Source: Knoxdaviesia capensis (taxonomy: Eukaryota > Ascomycota > Sordariomycetes > Microascales > Gondwanamycetaceae). From it: a DNA stretch of 64,000 nucleotides. The notes under the pieces were generated by a model. It was not told the origin of the DNA, ran no database searches, and worked only from the letters and a program-made list of their open reading frames with translations. Made by a program: the position numbers and the translations under genes. Below, piece by piece: positions 1-9,714 of the stretch. Within the stretch, counting starts at the first letter, position 1, and every line of letters begins with the position of its first letter. Where the stretch lies: positions 4,598,981-4,662,980 of the forward strand of contig LNGK01000008.1 of the NCBI GenBank assembly GCA_001510575.1. Reading direction: 5' to 3'.

Positions 1-448
1 CCTGGAAACGGTCGCTGATGCGGTTCTGGGCGACGAAGTTCTTAAGCACGCAGCGGGTGACGCAGCCGTTCTCGCGCGACGAGAGCGCCTTGGAGGAGAA
101 ATCGTCGACGCAGGATGAGAAGCAGCCCTCAACCATGTCGGTGAAGAACTATAATGCGAGAGTTGGGGGCTTTGTTAGGTTCTGAGGAAGGGTCATCGAG
201 AGTGAAGGACGGGCGGGGGGTGTGGTACGCACGTTCATCATCTGCTTCATCTGGTAGCCGTTGAGGCGTTCCTCGAGCTGGCGCTGCTCTGCGGCGGAAA
301 GGTTGGGGCTGGAAAACACGGGGGAAAAGGTGAAGTTAGTACGATATATCGCTGGGCAGCTACGGATTCGGGGGCCTCGTGTTTGTTTGCTTGACGGTAG
401 GCCGGCTCCGGAAGCCGGGAATCATGCGGGTGTAGCTTACAAAGACAT
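1..448 (-). CDS. tim9: Tim9, mitochondrial small TIM chaperone (partial, runs off left edge)
   Basis: Tim9 works with Tim10 as a hexameric chaperone in the mitochondrial intermembrane space, carrying hydrophobic carrier proteins to the TIM22 complex. Three exons join in frame: 448-441 (ATGTCTTT only, 8 bases), 308-233 and 148-1, with introns 309-440 and 149-232 (GTAAGC and GTGCGT donors; a CTAAC branch before TTTTCCAG in the first). The 77 visible residues start MSFPNLSAAEQRQLEERL and contain the twin CX3C signature of the family: C37-FSS-C41 and C57-VTR-C61, spaced 15 residues apart as expected. The following FVAQNRISDRFQ also fits Tim9. Only the extreme C-terminus lies outside the window. 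The gene is divergent from trpC. The call comes from motif and family recognition; the 8-base first exon is inferred from phase, and no other in-frame ATG is visible. Confidence 0.9.
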
Positions 449-973
449 GGTGAAGGCTTGGGGTTTGAAAGTGGACAGATGGAGACAGGTTCGAGATGAT
501 GGAATGGAGATGGCGGTTGGAAGATACGGATGGACGGAGGAAGTAGATGCAGATGAAGTTGGTGATAGCTTCAGCAGTAAAAATCCACAAAAAAGCTTTC
601 AAGAGCTCCGACGACACGATTGGCGCGTCCAAAAGTCTATGTACAGTCCGGTTGAACCCTGGAACATCTGGCAAAAGGGTCTCGCTGATCTCACCGCCTT
701 TCTGCCAGCTGGCATGTCAGCTGGCAGCTGCTGCACTGTCGATGGTGTGAGAGAACAAAAGGTACTGTGCCAAAAAAGGTGCCTGTATATTCAGGCCAAC
801 AACTGTGTGCGGCAAAAATTATCAATGTGCCCGTACAGAGACCCGTTTTAAAGCTGGGGTTTTTGGTTCATTGTTCCTCCGGACTCGGCGTTTGCACACT
901 GGGTCATTTTTTTCCTTGTTGGGTGTGATTCATGTAAAAATGCTTATTGAACGACCCCCCATTGATGGTGTTA

Positions 974-980
974 TGACTCA
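974..980 (+). promoter_or_regulatory. TGACTCA, candidate CpcA/Gcn4 site of trpC
   Basis: An exact TGACTCA lies about 350 bases before the trpC start codon. This is the consensus bound by the bZIP activators Gcn4 and CpcA/CPC1, which induce amino-acid biosynthetic genes under starvation. The motif is seen directly; its function is inferred from the downstream gene. Confidence 0.5.
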
Positions 981-1316
981 ATTTTTCTGTGGCTGACCGT
1001 CAATTGGATTTTGCGTTAGGGAGTGGCTCATTATATTTTACTTTTCTTGGAATCTCCAGGCCTGGATCCCGAGTGGGTTTATAGCTCTCTATTCATTGTG
1101 AATCGCGGATCTTGCCTGTGAACTGGTGCCGCTGCAGCTTCATCGGCATTGGTGATAGTCTGATCTGGCGAGAACACCGACGACCTCAACTCGCGGCTTC
1201 TTACACTTCACATCTTCTCCCCTTCCTCTCTCTCTCTCTCTATAGACACATATACATATATACAACCAATCTCTTCAAAACTCCAATCCTCCCTTTTCTC
1301 CCCGTCTTCCCCCCTC

Positions 1317-1323
1317 TGACTCA
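1317..1323 (+). promoter_or_regulatory. TGACTCA next to the trpC start
   Basis: A second exact TGACTCA ends 7 bases before the trpC ATG, inside the presumed 5' leader. Its position in the leader makes it less certain as an activator site than the copy at 974-980. Confidence 0.35.
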
Positions 1324-1330
1324 TATCACA

Positions 1331-3712
1331 ATGGCTGCTCTCGTTGACCACTCTCCGCGGCACCCGGAACCGTCGCCTCCGATTCCGACGGCTTCCAATG
1401 TCATCATGATCGACAATTACGACTCGTTCACCTGGAACATCTACCAGTACCTGGTGCTCGAGGGCGCCACCGTCACGGTTCTGCGCAACGATAAGGTCAA
1501 CTTGGACGAGTTGATCGGTCTCAAGCCCACCCAGCTGATCATCAGCCCCGGTCCCGGCCATCCGACCACCGACTCCGGAGTCAGCCGGGATGCTATCAAG
1601 TACTTCGCTGGCAAGATTCCCGTGTTCGGCGTGTGTATGGGCCAGTGAGTTAGACGCCCGACACCCGTTTCTTCATGCAGCCCCTTCCGCGCAACTAACC
1701 CTCCCCTCTCTAGGCAATGTATCTTTGATGTGTATGGTGGCGAAGTCAGCTCGGCGGGCGAATGGCTACACGGCAAGACGTCTCCGCTGACTCATGACGC
1801 GAAGAGCGTGTATGCCGGCCTGGCGCAAAACCTCCCCGTCACCCGGTACCACTCGCTCGCCGGCACCCACGTGACTCTCCCCGAATGCCTTGAAGTCACC
1901 TCGTACGTTGCCAAAGCCGATGGCTCTCCCGGCGTGATACAGGGAGTGCGGCACAAGCAGTACACTCTCGAGGGCGTCCAGTTCCACCCGGAGAGTATCT
2001 TGACCGACAGCGGCCGCGTCATGATCCGGAACTTCCTGCGCATGCAGGGCGGTACCTGGGAGGAGAACGAGAGACTGCAGAAGGCAGCCAGTGCTCCCGC
2101 TCCGACCACCTCGACGGTCGTTGTTGGAACCGAGAAGAACCCCAACATCCTGAGCCAGATCTACGCGCATGTGAAGGAAGTCGTCGCGAAACAGATGGAG
2201 ACCCCGTCGCTGCGCATGGCCGACCTCCAAGCTGCCTACGACCTTGGCGCTGCCCCCCCGATTGTGCCGCTTGTGGCCCGACTGCGCCAGTCCCCTTTCC
2301 CGATTGCTCTCATGGCCGAGATGAAGCGTGCGTCGCCATCAAAGGGCGTGTTTGCCCTCGACGTCAACGCTCCGGCCCAGGCCCACAAGTACGCGCTTGC
2401 TGGAGCCAGTGTGATTTCTGTGCTGACCGAGGGCCGCTGGTTCAAGGGGAGCATCGAAGATCTACGCGCAGTGCGTCGTGTTCTTGATGGTGTGGCCAAC
2501 CGCCCGGCTGTGCTACGGAAGGAATTCATCTTCTGCGAGTACCAGATCCTCGAAGCACGCCTTGCTGGCGCCGACACCGTGCTGCTGATCGTCAAGATGC
2601 TCAATGACGAGACTCTCCGTCGGCTGTACGACTACTCGCGGTCCCTTGGTATGGAGCCGCTGGTCGAGGTGCAGAATGCTGACGAGATGGGCCGGGCTGT
2701 GGCGCTTGGCGCGCTTGTTGTCGGCGTCAACAACCGCAACCTGGAGAGCTTCGATGTTGACATTGGCACTACTGGCCGGCTGCGGTCGCTGGTGCCGCAG
2801 GAAACCATCATCTGCGCGCTGAGCGGAATCAGCTCGAATGACGACGTGCAAATGTGTCTGAAGGACGGTGTCAACGCTATCCTGGTTGGCGAGTCGATCA
2901 TGCGCGCGCCGGATGCATCGACATTCATTCACAAGCTGTGCACCGGCACGGACAAGCCCGACACAAAGACTTCGGCCCCACCGCTGCTCGTTAAGATCTG
3001 CGGTACGCGGACGGTCGAAGCCGCGCAGGAAGCCGCGCGGTTGGGTGCAGATTTCATCGGCATGATCCTAGTCGACGGCTCCAAACGCTGTGTGCCTGAT
3101 GCGACCGCCATTGCCATCTCCGACGCAGTACATACCGCGCAAGTCCGCGGCCCTCTCCCGGCACCTTCGTCCTCATCCTCCGCCGGCACTCTCGCCACCG
3201 AGTACTTCTCCGACATTCCGGCACACCTGCCGCCGGCCAAGCCGCGCCTGGTTGGCGTGTTCCAGAACCAGCCGCTGGCGGAGGTGCTTCACAAGGTGCA
3301 CCGGTTCCGGCTTGACATGGTGCAGTTCCACGGCGACGAGCCGATCGAGTGGGCGCGCCTGGTCCCTGTCCCGGTGATCCGCTGCTTCAAGCCGACCGCC
3401 GTTGCGCCGGTGCCGCTGGGTATTGCTCAGCGTGGCTACCACGCTCTGCCGCTGCTCGACTCGGGCGGCGGCTCCGGCAAGCGGCTGGATGGTGCGGGGG
3501 TGCGGGCGGTTCTGGAGGCCAACCCGAACTTGCACGTGCTGCTGGCCGGCGGGCTTACCCCCGAGACGATCAAGGAAGCGGTGCAGGCGGTTGGCGAGCC
3601 GTTTTCGGCCCGGATCATCGGTGTTGATGTGAGCAGTGGGGTCGAGGTCGATGGCAAGCAGAGCCTTGAGCGGATTGGCCAGTTTGTGGCGGAGGCGAAG
3701 AAGTTGCGGTGA
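1331..3712 (+). CDS. trpC: Trifunctional tryptophan biosynthesis protein TrpC (glutaminase / IGPS / PRAI)
   Basis: A single chain provides the glutamine amidotransferase subunit of anthranilate synthase, indole-3-glycerol-phosphate synthase and phosphoribosylanthranilate isomerase, covering three activities of tryptophan synthesis. Exons are 1331-1644 and 1714-3712; the 69-base intron (GTGAGT...CTAAC...CTAG) splits the glutamine codon in GVCMGQQC. The product is 770 residues, close to the 768 of Aspergillus nidulans TrpC. The amidotransferase triad is C102 (GVCMGQ), H196 and E198 (QFHPES). The IGPS domain starts near residue 240 and has MKRASPSKG at about 308. The PRAI domain starts near 531 with VKICGT, its catalytic cysteine at 534. 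The Ser-rich segment around 3165-3183 is a loop insertion in PRAI. The ATG has a good context (CACAATGG). It converges with use1, 233 bases between stops. Two TGACTCA motifs upstream suggest general amino-acid control. Confidence 0.97.
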
Positions 3713-3945
3713 CGACGGTGCGCGTAAAGTTGAAATATCTATAGATGCGTTGGGCTTATGATATCCGTTGTTGGTGTGGTGGTTCTTTGTCGAGTGTTTC
3801 AATGTAGCTACAGGCGAGGTTACGAACAGCGGAGACGGCGTCCTAAAAAAGCAACTTTTATCTTGGAATGATGGATACATAGCCCTCGTGCGATCAAAAG
3901 TTTACGTGGTATTTCATTGATGGTCATTATACAGCTCGTCCAACC

Positions 3946-5315
3946 CTAGAACCGCAGTTTCGGCATCACGAACACAATCAACACGACCACAAGCATCATG
4001 CCATACACCCAAGCAAACAGGATCATGCGGCCCCACCACCCCTTGCCCTCAGTCAACTTGCGCAACGCGCCCATGCGGCGGGCGGCAGCCTCCATAGCGC
4101 GGTCGGCGCGGTCCATGCCCTCTCCGGCGCGGCCGAGCACACTGCGGTCCATTTCGAGGGTGGCGCTGAAGCGCTGGGAGGATTCCTTGAGGGCGTTGGC
4201 CATCTTCAGAATGGAGTCGGAGAGCGCCTCCTGTTCGGCGCGTTGCATGTCCAGGATGGCTTCGGCGGTGGCCGTGGTGGTGGAGGTTGCGCCGCCGCCG
4301 GGGCCGGAGGAGCCGGGGCGGCGGCGGCTGGCGAAAAGGGCGGCGCGGCTCGCGGCGTAGGAGGTTGAGGAGGAGATCGAGGCGGCGTCGGAGTTTGTGC
4401 GGGTGAGGAGGTGGGGTGGGATGGGCGAGGCGGGTGGTTGAGACGGCGTGGTCGGAACTGGGCCCGAGGTGGATGTCGACGACGATGTTGCTGCTACCGC
4501 GGCGGAGACGCGGGCGTTGCGTGGCCGGAGGGTTTGTGAGGTGGTTGTGGCGGGGGTTGAGGATCCCGGGGGGGTCGGCGTGCTTGTCGGGGTTGTTGTT
4601 GTGTCGACGGTCACGGACGGCCTGGGCTGGCCGGACGGCGTCGCAGTTGGAGGAGCCACGGTGGTTGCCGTTGGCCGTACATCCTCGTCGTCCAAGTCCC
4701 ACGGATCCGCGTCGTCGTCCCCGCCGGCTGGTGTTTGCCGCATCCCCGCTTCCGAACTCTGGTCGGTATTCACACCTGCAGACCGCGAGTATGTGCTGTC
4801 AGAGGGTGTTTGGATAATACTCGCAAGCACGCGATCAACGTCCGACGAGCCCTCGCTGCCATCTTCCGCATCGTCGTCTTCGTCGTCGTCGTCTTCCGGC
4901 CGGGCGTGCGTGTCGGCTGCAAGCTGCATCTGCCGGAGGTCGTCCAGCTTGTCCACGAGCTGCTCGATCACATCGCGCTTGCGGCCCAGGTCGGCGGCGA
5001 GTTCGGCGCGCCGCGAGGGTGGTTTGAACGAGGCGGCGTTTTCGGACTCGAGCTTCGTGAGGATGGATTTGGCGTACTCGACGTTCTGTAGCCGTGTTAT
5101 TAGTTGCAGCTCCCTGTTCGGCTGTGGTTGAAAGAGACCTGACTTACTGAGGATAACCGCGCGCGCTCAAACTCGCTTGTGCGTAGCCGCTTCTCGTGTG
5201 CCGGGCTTGGGTGTAGCAAGGTTGATTCGAGGCGCGACAGCAGATGTGAGAGTTCGGAGTTGGCCTGGTCGTACGGCGCGGCGGAAATGGCGGCGGCCAC
5301 GGCGAGTTGGACCAT
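3946..5315 (-). CDS. use1: Use1-type ER SNARE (Golgi-to-ER retrograde transport)
   Basis: Use1 is a tail-anchored SNARE that acts with Sec20, Ufe1 and Sec22 in fusion of COPI vesicles at the ER. Exons are 5315-5148 and 5085-3946, with a 62-base intron (GTAAGT...GCTACAG) in phase 0; the product is 435 residues. The N-terminal 110 residues are helical with a heptad-like LVDKLDDLRQMQLA stretch. A long low-complexity acidic and Ser/Thr/Pro-rich linker follows. The C-terminal SNARE-like helix begins near EAILDMQRAEQEAL and is followed by a hydrophobic tail anchor (about residues 410-430) ending MPKLRF. This layout fits fungal Use1, although the linker is longer than in yeast. Assignment rests on architecture and the EAILDMQRAEQE...LK pattern, so the fold is surer than the exact SNARE name. 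Both neighbours are unrelated in function. Confidence 0.83.
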
Positions 5316-5935
5316 GGCGGGAAGCGGAGGTCGGACGGACGATATCCAGGGCTTGCTGCTATTTAAAAAGAATAAAGATAGAAGGCGATCTGATAGGGAG
5401 AGAGTAAAGGAAATAGCAAATGCACAATGGAATCAGGCCACATGAAGCTTCGGAAAGGCGTTCGTTGGAGATATCTTGAGATTTTGGAGGGGGCTAGATT
5501 TGGAAAGCTGTCCAGTACACGCACGGCTTTACAGTGGCTCGAAACTGAGAGACCGGCATGATTGACGCCAAAATGACATGTGCACCAAACCGGCAAAGTT
5601 TAGTCATCGCTGTGTTAGGGTTACTTAGGGCTTACACGATGGTCCCTCGCTGGAGTCTGGGGATGGGGACAAGCGGGGGTCATGGCCAAGAATACATTCG
5701 TTTATGTGTAGGATCATAACTAAAACACGTGCTGGTATCGTAAAATAAGAGTATAAGCACATCTTTGGGACTGATATGGCCGCCTCTGAGTGTCGTTTGG
5801 TGCGCGATGAGGCTCAATGCTCCGTGGCGGTCTGGAGACTGACTGCGTCGGCACCCGACACTCGGGGATCAAGGCGACTTCGAGAGAAGAAGGCGAGACA
5901 GAGAGAGACAGAGAGAAAACCGGCTCTCGCCTCAT
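5316..5935. other. Intergenic region, use1 promoter and cwf21 3' end
   Basis: These 620 bases lie between two minus-strand genes and hold the use1 promoter. No supported gene is seen. A telomere-like TTAGGGTTACTTAGGGCTTAC occurs near 5614-5635, close to a shorter TGTTAGGG context. Confidence 0.6.
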
Positions 5936-6614
5936 CTAATGATCGTCACTCCGCCGCCGATCTCTGGCCGGCGATGCCGACCGTCTTCTCGATCCCCGCG
6001 CATCGGGTCCGCTCCGCACACCATCTCCCTTCGGCGGCGCGGCAGCATCTCCCTGATCCAGAGCACTGCGTAACCGCTCTTCCCGGCGGTTCCAGTGGCT
6101 GCCCTCCTCGTAGTCTTTGCTGATCTTCAGCGCCTGGCGCAGCCGCTCGCTCTCCTTGATCTTCGCATCGGCCATCTCGTGCACCTGGTGGGCTTTGAAG
6201 TCGCGGCGGTGCTTCGGCGGGCCGTTCCGCGACGGCTTATCGAGGTCGGCGAGCAACTTCTCGCGGAGCTCATCGCAGCGGGAGTCGATTTCGTCTTCGT
6301 CAACGCTGTAGGGAAACAGAGCGGTCAGTAAGGGTGGCAAAACACATACACACACTGGGGGACAATCGGGTCCCGGCTTACCCTTCATCCTCCAGCTTGT
6401 CGCGCAGATCAAACACCTTCACTTCAACCTCGCGCTTGCGGTCGTGGTCGAGGATTTCCTTGTCGGGCTGGCGCTGGCGGTGCTTGAGACTGTCTAGGTC
6501 TTGCGGTGGCGCGTTTGTGCCGTAGTTGCGCGGCCGCAGGTGCGCGAGGTTGCGCTGCACGTGGCCCGAAGTACCGGAGCCGCGCGGAGTGGAGAGGCCG
6601 ACGTTGTCTGACAT
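5936..6614 (-). CDS. cwf21: Cwf21/Cwc21 spliceosome protein
   Basis: Cwf21 (Cwc21 in yeast, related to the N-terminus of human SRRM2) binds Prp8 and Snu114 in the active spliceosome. Exons are 6614-6382 and 6305-5936 with a 76-base intron (GTAAGC...CCCTACAG); the product is 200 residues. The N-terminus MSDNVGLSTPRGSGTSGHVQ is the family's hallmark, with the invariant TPRGSGTSG. The cwf21 domain proper, a charged helical hairpin, is recognisable at VDEDEIDSRCDELREKLL just after the splice junction. The C-terminus is short and RS-rich (GSRRRSASPARDRRRS), as expected for an SR-like tail. The start is supported by the conserved first residues. It is divergent from cdc123. Confidence 0.92.
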
Positions 6615-7249
6615 GGCTTCTTCTTTTGGTTTCCGGGGTTGGGAACTGATGGAGAGGTGGTGGGAGCAAGGCTGAGATCTTGATACTGCACAACGTTGGG
6701 CAGTGAAAAGATATGAGTTTCGATGAAAAACTGAGCAAGGCTTTGATGCAGCTAAATTGGGAATGTCTGCAGTCACTGTAGCACTGACCAACAGGTGTTG
6801 GAATAACTCCAGACCCACCCTAAACCAAACTAATTACAGCGATGTCATCGCTATAACTGCAGGGGTTAAAATCAGGTTTCAGGGCGCTCGCCCACGCTGG
6901 GCGATAAGGGCGTTATCGGTCAAAAGTGTGGTTACATGGAGGGGCATTGAAAAAAAGAAAAAGGCAGTGAGTGACTCAAGATGCAGCGCTGCTTCCAAAT
7001 CAAGACCCGACGATCCTGAAGCGGTGATGTCAGGAAATGTTCGTCCTGATTCATTCCTGATCAAGATCGTGAGCTGATATCTTGATATATTATATTCTTC
7101 TGGTTCGCTGGTTCGCCTCTGTATTTTCCCTTCCTGTTGTTCATTCCATAATCTCCATCTTCCCCTCTTCACACACCTTTGTTCTCGATCTGCCCTGCGC
7201 TGCTCAAACCACACCTCATTAACTCCGGCACACAAAAGCGAGCACCGCA
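6615..7249. promoter_or_regulatory. Divergent promoter region of cwf21 and cdc123
   Basis: These 635 bases separate the two start codons. There is no supported coding region. A TGACTCA is present at 6969-6975. The last 150 bases before cdc123 are pyrimidine-rich, a typical fungal leader. Confidence 0.5.
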
Positions 7250-8675
7250 ATGCCCGGTCCGACCCCTTCTTCGTGCCATCCGGCCCCGGCCGTAGACGTT
7301 ACATCACCTGCATTCCCTCCGGTCACCAAAGAACACATTATCAACTGCTCCTACGATCGATGGTTTCCTAAGTAAGTTCCGCCTCTTTCTCTCGTTCCGA
7401 GAGGTCCGTATACGTTGGCGATGGCTAACCGCAAACAAATCTTCTTCCAGGTACCGCTCATCATGCCTCAAGTCCCAGATAATTCCCCTCACACCCGAAT
7501 TCATCTCGTACATCCGGGAAGACGGCATCATTCTTGCTGATGACGAAGAAATTGGATCCAGCGACGACGGAGACGATGAAGGCTGGTCGACGCCCAGCGC
7601 GAATGCCCCAATGGCGCCAGAGGAAGACGAATACTCCGACTCCGACGATGACACGCTCGAGCCGCCGCCGCCACCGAACAAGCGCTTCCCGGAGATTCAC
7701 GCGGCGATAAAGACGGCAATCTCACAGCTGGGCGGCAGTGTGGCGCCGAAGCTGAACTGGTCGGCGCCGAAGGACGCCGCGTGGATCTCGCCGCACCAGA
7801 ACACCCTCAAGTGCACCTCGCCCAACGACGTGTACTTGCTGCTCAAGAGCTCCAGCTTCATCAGCCACGACCTCGAGCACGCCTTCGACGACTGCGTCGA
7901 GTCCGCGCCCGACCCCAACGCTACCGGCCCGCCGCCGCCGCCGTTCACCCACGTGCTCGTGCTGCGGCCGTTCTTCGTGCCGCACCCCGCGCTCGAATTC
8001 CGCTGCTTCGTCAAGCACCGCAGCCTGGTCGCCATCACGCAGCGCGACCTCAACCACTACAACTTCCTGCAGGCGCTGCGGCCGCACATCATCGAGCGCA
8101 TCGCCGATTTCTTCGAGGACCGCCTGCGGCTGACCTTCCCGGACGCCAGCTTCGTGTTCGACGTGTACGTGCCTGAGGATAGCGACGCGGCGGACGGGTC
8201 GGCCCTGGGCCGCGTGCGCCTGATCGACATCAACCCGTGGGCGCCGCGCACCGACTCGATCCTGTTTGACTGGGGCGAGCTGCTCGACATGCACGTTGCG
8301 CATCCGCTGCTGGGCCCCATCGACGACATTGCCCCCGTACGCCTGTACATCCGTCCCGCCGGGACCGCGTCGGCATCTGCGCCGAGCTGCTCGCTAGCGG
8401 CAGTCGCCGAGGTGCCGTACGACGAGACCACTAGTGCGTCAGAATTCGACGAGGACGACGAGGACGACGATGAGCCCGAGTTGCGCCTGGTGGAGCGGGA
8501 TGACCCGTCCGCCTACAACTTCAGCTCGACACAGTACTCGGCGCACAAGCTGCCGAAGGAGGTCGTCGATGCGGCTGCTGGTGGCCAGGGCGGCCTTTGG
8601 GAGTTTGCGGCCAGATGGCGCGAAATGACTCAGGGTCGGGCTGGTGACATGTGGGAGAAGCATGAGGCGAAATGA
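7250..8675 (+). CDS. cdc123: Cdc123 (D123 family) eIF2 assembly chaperone
   Basis: Cdc123 is an ATP-grasp protein that promotes joining of the alpha and gamma subunits of translation factor eIF2 and is needed for G1 progression. Exons are 7250-7371 and 7451-8675, with a 79-base intron (GTAAGT...CTTCCAG) splitting a lysine codon; the product is 448 residues. The N-terminal INCSYDRWFPKYRSS is the characteristic family opening, followed by IIPLTPEFISYIREDGI. The core has EFRCFVKHRSLVAITQRD, and DINPW lies at residues 300-304, the conserved metal/nucleotide-binding end of the ATP-grasp fold. Two acidic runs interrupt the chain: one after the first block (near residue 100) and one near residue 375 (DEDDEDDDEPE). 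The family normally carries acidic inserts. The ATG at 7250 is the first in frame after a pyrimidine-rich leader. Confidence 0.94.
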
Positions 8676-8969
8676 AAATCAGAGTGGTCTTGAGAAATTC
8701 AGGGAGATGAAAACGAACAACTCTCTGGACAATACCCTCCGCGAATTTAGATTGCATGTTCAAGGGCGTTTTATATATGGTTTTTTTGGGGGGTTAGAAC
8801 TCAGGTACGGGATAGGAATAGCACAAGGGGTTGATTTAGTTCTTCCAATTCATGTGAAATTGACAAGGACACATGTAATTTATCAATGCTACTATGGCCC
8901 ATTTCGCGTATATCCTATCATGCACTCATAATCGTAAACTCACTGACTGTTCCCATAGGACGGGGACGG
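8676..8969. other. Short interval between cdc123 and the DUF4419 pseudogene
   Basis: This is the 3' untranslated region of cdc123 and spacer. Nothing else is recognised. Confidence 0.4.
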
Positions 8970-9714
8970 CTTCGGCAAATACATGATCTAGCCTACCTTA
9001 GGTTGTATGGTATCCAAGTTCGCTCCTAGCTTCTTGTAGGAAAAATGGGTAGCTATGGTTTCGGGTTCAATTTCCGCAAAGCCAAGGAGGAGCGTAACTG
9101 GCAGCTTCACGAAACCCACTGGGATATCTTCAGTGATCAAAGCTGGAAGCCGGGACGGCAGTGCAGCACGGTGCCGTCCTCGTCCCATAAGCAGAAGGCA
9201 GTGATCCAGCCGGACGTATCGCCGAGCCGTTCGGCACATGGAGCTTGACGATGCGGGCCCAGAAGTCGAGAATGGCGGGGCCGGTGGGGACGTCTAACGA
9301 GGCGACGAGGCCGTCTGGCGCGGGCTGCAGCACGGCGGCCCAGGCGGCACACTGCGGGCCGAACGACGGCAGGCGGGCCAGGGCGGCGTCGCGCAGCTTG
9401 AGCCAGTCGGCCCGCTCGCCGCGCAAGGTGACGCTGGGCAGGCCGCAGAGTATACCGCAGGAGGATGAGAAGTACTTCTGCATAGAGCCCAGGAATATGC
9501 CGGAGGCGACCCATCTCATCGACGGGTTGGTTCGGCCCGATGTCCTGGATTCGATTGAGGAGTGCGTGCACTGCCTATGCGGGCTCGGCTCTGCATCGCG
9601 ACGGCTTGACGTTGGTGGGGCAGATTGTGACGGGCATTGTACATATAGGTGATGATGGACGATATCTGGTGTTTCTTGTTTCTGGAAGGGAGAGAGAGGC
9701 GCCTCAAGATACAT
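8970..9714 (-). pseudogene. Decayed DUF4419-domain gene
   Basis: Pieces of one DUF4419 protein appear in order on the minus strand but in different frames. From about 9519 to 9225 one frame reads WVASGIFLGSMQKYF and then CGLPSVTLRGERADW, a very characteristic DUF4419 block. The frame then changes, and about 9214-9173 reads SGWITAFCLWDEDG. It changes again, and about 9137-8991 reads EDIPVGFVKLPVT and LDTIQPKVG. The final conserved tryptophan of the usual GWWM motif is a stop (TAG at 8990-8988), with IMYLPK continuing in frame after it. The N-terminal half is mostly missing; LLNRIQD and HHHLYVQC near 9550-9660 may be remnants. The domain is common in fungi and its function is not established. 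Introns could explain one frame change but not all of them plus the stop. Confidence 0.75.

Larger units (their letters stand above)
449..1330. promoter_or_regulatory. Shared divergent promoter region of tim9 and trpC
   Basis: These 882 bases separate two divergently transcribed genes. No supported coding region is seen. The trpC side carries a TGACTCA site at 974-980, a CT-rich run near 1216-1243 followed by a TATACATATATA stretch, a second CT-rich block near 1281-1317, and a second TGACTCA at 1317-1323 just before the trpC ATG. Pyrimidine-rich leaders are typical of filamentous ascomycete promoters. Confidence 0.6.

Noticed and set aside
1788..1794. TGACTCA inside trpC exon 2
   Set aside because: It lies in the coding sequence and is explained by the codons present; no reason to call it regulatory.
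3173..3880. 235-codon frame opposite the trpC 3' end
   Set aside because: It is antisense to the PRAI domain, whose reading is certain; the frame is a by-product of GC-rich third positions.
7722..8303. 193-codon frame antisense to cdc123
   Set aside because: The sense strand encodes well-conserved Cdc123 blocks; the antisense chain is Arg/Val/Glu-rich with no family resemblance.
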